Shown here: positions 8,401 to 11,649 of the stretch, piece by piece
Position numbering within the stretch: position 1 is the stretch's first letter
How the letters are laid out: each line of letters begins with the position of its first letter
Origin: Candidatus Woesearchaeota archaeon
GTDB lineage: Archaea; Nanobdellota; Nanobdellia; Woesearchaeales; GW2011-AR15
DNA: 11,649 nucleotides
Assembly: GCA_023701075.1 (NCBI GenBank)
Contig: JAMPXQ010000028.1
Coordinates: 1 to 11,649 of the forward strand
Reading direction: 5' to 3'
Made by a program: the position numbers and the translations under genes
The notes under the pieces: generated by a model
Database searches by the model: none
Told to the model about the DNA's origin: nothing
The model's input: only the letters and a program-made list of their open reading frames with translations

Positions 8401-8686
8401 CATCTACATCTGCACATCTGCATTCTGAGCACCAATACCTATTACCGCTAGAACCATGCCTGATATCTTCGCATCCTGCATAATTTGAGGCTGCTTCACA
8501 AAAATGGCCATTTTGAAAACACCATTTGTTTGTAGTAGTTATATTCCAAAAATCATTTGGCAATGTATCCGGATCCGGACAATAATAATCGCACCTTGAG
8601 TCATAACCTGGAGGAGGTGTCTGTGAAAACACAAAACTAACCAGTGAAATCGCTAAAATCAGAAACATCATTTTTTTCATTTTCAT
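5456..8686 (-). CDS. Large secreted cysteine-rich protein with duplicated domain, propeller-like region and C-terminal dockerin
   Basis: Numbering is from the ATG at 8684-8686 (1076 residues). A signal peptide (MKMKKMMFLILAISLVSFVFS, cleavage near 21/22) leads to a cysteine-rich region (32-167). Cysteine repeats follow: CGDGICNLESETCEF (169), CGDGVWQEELEECD (218) and a full DUF4215/myxococcal-type repeat (474-500, CGDG...CDDGN...C...C). A beta-rich domain occurs twice, at about 257-467 and 504-712. An acidic linker leads to a propeller-like region (about 722-972). The C terminus is a dockerin-like pair of EF-hand loops: D1022/N1024/D1026/D1033 and D1053/N1055/D1057/D1064. The chosen ATG overlaps the upstream gene's TGA as ATGA; an in-frame GTG at 8693-8695 and an ATG at 8678-8680 are alternatives. 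No catalytic site is evident. A surface, adhesive or scaffold-bound role is inferred. Confidence 0.85.
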   Translation of the reverse strand: MKMKKMMFLILAISLVSFVFSQTPPPGYDSRCDYYCPDPDTLPNDFWNITTTNKWCFQNGHFCEAASNYAGCEDIRHGSSGNRYWCSECRCADVDDCDAPGRCEDNSPLPTCADVGRQDCNGVPTYKDGNYGGDNCPDGCDPGPSCDGKCACGNSIEFGFCCQELLPVCGDGICNLESETCEFDSLGELCRTTDEGKPPSGGAVDCRSPESEYACTTCGDGVWQEELEECDYACTEQTCEDGGYEEGCRRDCTAPELMKLELDTCLGEGELLLYQNDQFQNPDTSFVTSKDQLLIFTRRGGNYLTSLKVYLNDEEVTPVVILSDEVDPFRVTVYKVETVPGDFVEIDAESNLGAMAIQGYIIQDEDSPVYDVGNFRLIYDSDEENKLYLESGGYDYLFFDKYSKGIDEEEDDRELQVAIEGLNHLQNYDSPRPQGTQGAVLDDYEIEEEGYYNLSIDTEDEVYWVYLDCPHPYCGDGVLDEGEECDDGNEIDDDQCSNDCLVTSASYMIQTCTGSGDLYLYSDQFTSADMKFRIDSEREWDQLLIFVRKDMLDEFELRLDGVLAQPAVVKELSGQAEVNILSVALPESDEDILVEVSSNSPARAIQAYLAQKSSAQVYDLDTLEFLDGGKVYTDYLTAGIDDYMVLDKYSFYAEGYPNDHELHMRINSSDRVYLDERYTSPSPDEGVVISSLNADRSEYYTINVTDDEEDESCQNDEEPECIMYGIQDQGGKDSIFFKLNVLGDEPSPVQINRKDDYDIEAIAKHPGTGVVYGFTGDQGESQDKKKLLVLDRTTGIPNRDTGSICRLDIENNMEFQAAYFNPKTNELWASGENTGLRVVSLTPDNGVCRSTIKVTKDFLGRPPEDMFWDKDGDYLYILYQSNSDSAPNGKILRYDPEKSELKDVCTGIRSAEGMSVDLYGNVIVGYHHGGGNRMDVYRVEENNDGTFTCDTVASKIYENVEYDDVETMFFDSCTIVPEMHCNNLYWMRPQCGIPEYTEIFCVKLTMENSACIEKWPFRQVCDFNKDGRVNDIDLTILSNKLGSTNNVDLGVYDMNGDRALDEDDLLVCNEYQVDFT
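6551..7267 (-). repeat. Second copy of the CGDG-plus-beta-domain module
   Basis: This segment encodes a CGDG cysteine repeat followed by the second copy of the duplicated domain. Shared landmarks with the first copy are DQLLIFVRK, AIQAYLAQ, QVYDL, YMVLDKYS, HELHMRI and YYTINVTDD, in the same order and at similar spacing. Identity is low to moderate, so the duplication is old. Confidence 0.75.
7286..8035 (-). repeat. First copy of the CGDG-plus-beta-domain module
   Basis: This segment encodes CGDGVWQEELEECD and then the first domain copy. Matching landmarks are DQLLIFTRR, AIQGYIIQ, PVYDV, YLFFDKYS, RELQVAI and YYNLSIDTED. Only the protein pattern is clearly duplicated; the DNA has diverged apart from the CGDG-encoding core. 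Confidence 0.75.
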
Positions 8687-9840
8687 TTCATCCACGCAAA
8701 GCTATAATCCTTTATCCCTTCTCTTGTGAAAAGATATATGAAATAGGCATTATCCACCATCCCTTTCCTTCCGTCCGGATTAAGCGCACTAAGCCTCTTC
8801 GACAGTATCCCATAATCACCATTGCAGAATTTCCTCTCAGGAATATCCCAATTGTATTTCAGATATGCTCCTAAGACTGCTCTTGCATCTTCTAAGTATG
8901 ATACTTCCCCTGTCTTCTCATTTAGAATCAACAATGCTTCTGCACATGGAAGCAAGTTCATAGGTATAGATCTATCCAAAAGGCCGGTATCCCCAAATTC
9001 TGAACTTAGGTCCAGCTTACCAAAATAAGATGCAACACCATCCAAAACATCTTTTTTGCCTGTAGACTGATATTCCTGAAGCTTGGCTAACTCAACCCAG
9101 CATTGGCCTTCTTTTAGGACTACGCCATCCTTCTCAAGCAATGTTGTTTCCCTCTTGCTCCTTTCCTCTGAAAGCAATAGAAGCGATTTTGCATTCTCAA
9201 ACACTTCAGGTGAATTATCTTTGCTCCTCTCCCCTATCAAGTCTGAAGAGATGAAAGATTCCCTGCTGAGAGTCGCGATTATCATCGCGAAATCCTCAAG
9301 CGGCTCATAGCCTGTTATCAGAGAGCTGCCTACTGAAGTCAGCTTCCTTTTCAAACCTTCCTTATCCATATCATCCAGGATAGGGTATTTTTCAGACAAA
9401 AGATATAACTGATACAATTGGAATGATGTATACAAATCGCCTGAATCCTTGTCCTCTGCTGAAACATCCCAGTTCAATATAAGGCTATCGAGATGCTTCT
9501 GCCTCAAAGTAACATCATACAACCCTGAGTAAGCCAATATAGCCCAATTATTACCTTGCACTTCAGTAGATTCAAGCTTTTGACCATCGCAAATCTCTCT
9601 TGAAAAATAATACGTCTCATCCTTCATAGATGATACGAAAAGGTCTATATTCTCTGAGACTTCTATCCCGGTCATTGCAAGCTTGACTTGACCTTCTTCT
9701 AAGTCACCTACGTCAGCCCATTTATCCGCATCGGAATCTTTACTAATGCTCTCTGAAATCTTGTAAGTGACTATGATAACCAATAGCACTACCAAAAGCA
9801 CAATCAATATCCTTAATCCTAATTTCTTATTATTCGTCAT
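8683..9840 (-). CDS. Membrane-anchored protein with helical outer domain, unknown function
   Basis: The 385-residue protein has one N-terminal membrane helix (about 8-26) after a short basic cytoplasmic tail (MTNNKKLGLR). This predicts that the rest lies outside the cell membrane. The outer part is alpha-helical, with recurring helix pairs: NNWAILAYSGLYDVT (97-111), WVELAKLQEY (248-257), PCAEALLILNEKTGEVSYLE (298-317) and DNAYFIYLFTREG (363-375). That pattern resembles alpha/alpha-toroid (six-hairpin) proteins, but no catalytic acid can be assigned, so the fold is only an inference. Three cysteines (84, 247, 299) plus C339 are present. It is the middle gene of the exported operon: its ATG overlaps the upstream gene by 11 bases, and its TGA overlaps the next start by 4 bases. 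It could anchor or process the two secreted neighbours. Confidence 0.8.
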   Translation of the reverse strand: MTNNKKLGLRILIVLLVVLLVIIVTYKISESISKDSDADKWADVGDLEEGQVKLAMTGIEVSENIDLFVSSMKDETYYFSREICDGQKLESTEVQGNNWAILAYSGLYDVTLRQKHLDSLILNWDVSAEDKDSGDLYTSFQLYQLYLLSEKYPILDDMDKEGLKRKLTSVGSSLITGYEPLEDFAMIIATLSRESFISSDLIGERSKDNSPEVFENAKSLLLLSEERSKRETTLLEKDGVVLKEGQCWVELAKLQEYQSTGKKDVLDGVASYFGKLDLSSEFGDTGLLDRSIPMNLLPCAEALLILNEKTGEVSYLEDARAVLGAYLKYNWDIPERKFCNGDYGILSKRLSALNPDGRKGMVDNAYFIYLFTREGIKDYSFAWMK

Positions 9841-11521
9841 CCAGCACCAACCTTATTATAGGATCATCATCCTCAAAAGACTTATCCAGTATCATCTGCT
9901 TGAGCTCATCAGGGAGCGAGCATTTCTCAGTCTTCACTTCCCATGAATTGAACGGGCCGCAGACATGCTCCCATGCATCTGTGCCATAATTATACCATTC
10001 AACTACCAGTTCCTGATTATAGTTCCTATATTTTATCTCAAACTGCAGAGCATTCAATTCTTCAGTATCTGGAATCGCATCCTCATCAGACAGGTCGAGA
10101 AGATTATCAAATGTCAGATAGACATATTTTGCAACTACTTGTGTCGATTCGGTGCATTCCAAGAGCTCACTTGTCTTATCTGTACCAGTCGCCTCTGAAG
10201 GAGATGAATCTACTGAAGACACCAGTGCACTTGATAACGTCGGATTTGCCAAAGTGTATGCCCAGAAATAACCCTCATCTACGCCACCGTCACAAACCCA
10301 CTCCCCTTCAATCCTATTCTCTGAACTACATGATGTGTCTGCCGGGTCGTCACAGCATCCTGTTTCTCCATATTTACAGCAATTACAATATGTCCCATCC
10401 TCATTCATATCAATGTTTATCTGCCAAAGTGCAGATTCTGCTGTAGCTGACCAGCATAACTGGCTGAAATAAGATGCATCTGCCACTTTCTGCTCACAGT
10501 GCTTACAGTCCTGACTATTGTCCTGCAGATCACATACCTCTGGTATGCAGGTGCATGCATTATCATAATCTCCAGTTATAAATCCTGGCTGCCTGCATCC
10601 GCCTGGGCATGTATCAGCATAATCTGTCGAACCGAAAGATGAATGCTCCTGATCTTCATAATCCCTTGTGTCATCACAACTCTCGCTGTATGCTATCTGC
10701 AAGATACCGTCTCCGCATGCTGTGCAATCCAATCTGCATCCCGGATAGTAACCTGAATCCTTCCAATCAGCATAATTCTCCCATGTGCATCCCCCAGCTA
10801 TAGGACATGCTACATCAGGGTCACAAAATTCATAGTCAGCCTGGAATACTCCGTCTCCACAAAAAGTGCATGCATCGCTCCCAAAAGCCTTATTCCTGCA
10901 ATTCGTATCAGAACCAAAATCACATGTCTCTTTATCAACCTGGACTATGCTATCTCCGCAAAAAGTACAGCTTGGCCTGCATTGGTTTGCATCCCCATTC
11001 CCTTCATCGACAGTATTACCATCATCACATTTTTCAGGCGCTTGGATCACTGTATCGCCGCAGAAAGTACATGCATTCCTGCATTCTCCGATGCCTATAT
11101 ATCCATCGCTGTTTGTGTCTTCTCCATTATTTGGACCGAGGTCGCATTTCTCGCTTGCCTGCTTTATACTATCCCCACAACAAGTGCAATCATTCCTGCA
11201 AGAATTGCCATCTGCCTGGCATACTGTACCCGTATAGCCTCCGTTGTCCTTATAGATAACCGGATTTGCAGTGTATTCACATGCCTTGTCTGTTGAGGCA
11301 GTCCATTTTCCGTCTCCGCAAATCGGTGGTGGTGGTGGCGGTGGTTCATCGTCGTCGTCATCTCCTCCTCCACCCGGACAATTTGTACAGCAACATGGAC
11401 TACAACTAGGGCTGCAAACAGATGGCGTACATGGCCCATTGCCCCCTCCATAAATTTCTGGAACTATAGATATGAATACAACCACCAATAAGAGAAATAA
11501 GTGTAATCTTGAAGATTTCAT
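9830..11521 (-). CDS. Secreted cysteine-rich repeat protein
   Basis: The 563-residue protein begins with a signal peptide (about 1-25, hydrophobic LHLFLLLVVVFISIV). A cysteine knot-like patch follows (31-48, seven Cys), then a low-complexity linker of Gly, five Asp and seven Pro (50-66). Six CGD(G/S/T) repeats begin at residues 68, 115, 154, 188, 221 and 269; most show the pattern CGDxxxQxxxxxCD, similar to myxococcal/DUF4215 cysteine-rich repeats. Residues 345-400 contain LCWSATAESALW and a CCDDPADTSC segment reminiscent of papain-like C70/C39 peptidases, but no catalytic His motif follows. The C-terminal part (about 408-563) is beta-rich (ALQFEIKYRNYNQELVVEWY). I count 51 cysteines, so the protein is probably exported and disulfide-bonded. 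It is the first complete gene of the exported operon. Its enzymatic role, if any, is unknown. Confidence 0.85.
   Translation of the reverse strand: MKSSRLHLFLLLVVVFISIVPEIYGGGNGPCTPSVCSPSCSPCCCTNCPGGGGDDDDDEPPPPPPPICGDGKWTASTDKACEYTANPVIYKDNGGYTGTVCQADGNSCRNDCTCCGDSIKQASEKCDLGPNNGEDTNSDGYIGIGECRNACTFCGDTVIQAPEKCDDGNTVDEGNGDANQCRPSCTFCGDSIVQVDKETCDFGSDTNCRNKAFGSDACTFCGDGVFQADYEFCDPDVACPIAGGCTWENYADWKDSGYYPGCRLDCTACGDGILQIAYSESCDDTRDYEDQEHSSFGSTDYADTCPGGCRQPGFITGDYDNACTCIPEVCDLQDNSQDCKHCEQKVADASYFSQLCWSATAESALWQINIDMNEDGTYCNCCKYGETGCCDDPADTSCSSENRIEGEWVCDGGVDEGYFWAYTLANPTLSSALVSSVDSSPSEATGTDKTSELLECTESTQVVAKYVYLTFDNLLDLSDEDAIPDTEELNALQFEIKYRNYNQELVVEWYNYGTDAWEHVCGPFNSWEVKTEKCSLPDELKQMILDKSFEDDDPIIRLVLDDE
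9845..9848 (-). promoter_or_regulatory. GGTG ribosome binding site for the membrane-anchored protein
   Basis: GGTG on the minus strand lies four bases before the ATG at 9838-9840, inside the end of the upstream coding region. It supports this start and coupled translation. Confidence 0.45.
10667..11320 (-). repeat. Six tandem CGD(G/S/T) cysteine-rich repeats
   Basis: Units of 33-48 residues start at codons near 11320, 11179, 11062, 10960, 10861 and 10717. Each begins with CGD, carries a CD about ten residues later, and usually ends in a C-x(2-3)-C-T-x-C junction into the next unit. The variable length and degenerate DNA mark them as protein repeats, not a DNA-level array. Confidence 0.75.
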
Positions 11522-11649
11522 TTTTGCACCATCATTTTTAATTGAGGTCTACTTATCAAATAAATCTGGTAAGCATTATCTGACAAATAGAAAGTATTTT
11601 TGTGATACCCATTCTTTATCGCATAACTTGTTTGCCATATACACTCCTC
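11518..11649 (-). CDS. Possible C-terminal end of an upstream gene (partial)
   Basis: A minus-strand frame is open from the window edge for 43 codons and ends in TGA at 11518-11520. That TGA overlaps the ATG of the cysteine-rich gene as ATGA, the same coupling seen between the other operon genes. The peptide (ending in YQIYLISRPQLKMMVQK) matches no family I recognise. Against it, the stretch is more AT-rich than the clear genes, and another frame holds a 20-codon ORF (11576-11638) with a GAGGAG site just upstream. The alternative is a plain promoter region. Confidence 0.35.
   Translation of the reverse strand, partial: EECIWQTSYAIKNGYHKNTFYLSDNAYQIYLISRPQLKMMVQK
11527..11530 (-). promoter_or_regulatory. 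GGTG ribosome binding site for the cysteine-rich repeat protein
   Basis: GATGGTG precedes the ATG at 11519-11521 with a five-base spacer. It supports this start codon and has the same form as the sites before two other genes here. Confidence 0.5.
11558..11565 (-). promoter_or_regulatory. Possible TATA-like box for the exported operon
   Basis: ATTTATTT on the minus strand could place a transcription start near 11535, giving a leader of about 14 bases that contains GGTG. It competes with the reading of this stretch as the end of an upstream gene. Confidence 0.25.

Noticed and set aside
7915..8403. 162-codon minus-strand ORF in another frame of the large secreted protein
   Set aside because: It overlaps fully with the cysteine-repeat region, has no family features, and arises from the skewed codon use of Cys/Asp/Gly-rich coding DNA.
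10807..11259. 150-codon plus-strand ORF opposite the cysteine-rich repeats
   Set aside because: It is rich in His, Ser and Cys as expected for the complement of repetitive Cys/Asp/Gly codons, and its start has no ribosome site.
10667..11320. CRISPR-like regular repetition
   Set aside because: The recurring motif is in frame, degenerate and unevenly spaced (33-48 codons), so it is a protein repeat and not an array of identical repeats with unique spacers.

Overview
The window most likely comes from an archaeon, and a DPANN lineage such as Woesearchaeota/Nanoarchaeota is a reasonable guess. This is inference. The visible support is a TATA-like box about 25 nt upstream of an apparently leaderless start (gene at 316), short GGTG-type Shine-Dalgarno sites, a single-chain class II glycyl-tRNA synthetase, short intergenic gaps, and secreted proteins full of CGDG-type cysteine repeats. 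No rRNA, tRNA, CRISPR array or insertion sequence is visible. No stretch longer than about 190 bases is without a gene.

Left part (1-5299): housekeeping and metabolism. The tail of an unknown plus-strand gene (1-129) is followed by a noncoding gap with a promoter and a plus-strand cysteine-synthase-family PLP enzyme (316-1185). The enzyme converges, 13 bases apart, on a minus-strand block read from right to left: glycyl-tRNA synthetase (start best placed at 5290), a GH13 neopullulanase/cyclomaltodextrinase-like enzyme, and a radical SAM protein with a helix-hairpin-helix tail (putative DNA modification/repair family). T-runs and TATA-like boxes suggest that the synthetase, the amylase and the radical SAM gene can each be transcribed separately.

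Right part (5456-11649): a tightly packed minus-strand operon of exported proteins with overlapping genes. First comes a 563-residue secreted protein with 51 cysteines (9830-11521). It has six CGD(G/S/T) repeats, an acidic/proline linker, a short papain-like CW segment and a C-terminal beta-rich domain. Next is a 385-residue protein with one N-terminal membrane anchor and an alpha-helical outer domain (8683-9840). Last is a secreted protein of about 1076 residues (5456-8686). It contains cysteine-rich repeats, a roughly 210-residue beta-rich domain present twice and apparently unassigned, a propeller-like region and a C-terminal dockerin-type pair of calcium loops. A further upstream frame reaching the window edge overlaps the first gene by ATGA, so the operon may start outside the window.

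The exported trio is the most novel part. The genes overlap by 4 and 11 bases, so they are probably translated together. They look like parts of a disulfide-stabilised, calcium-dependent cell-surface assembly, but no catalytic role can be assigned from the sequence.
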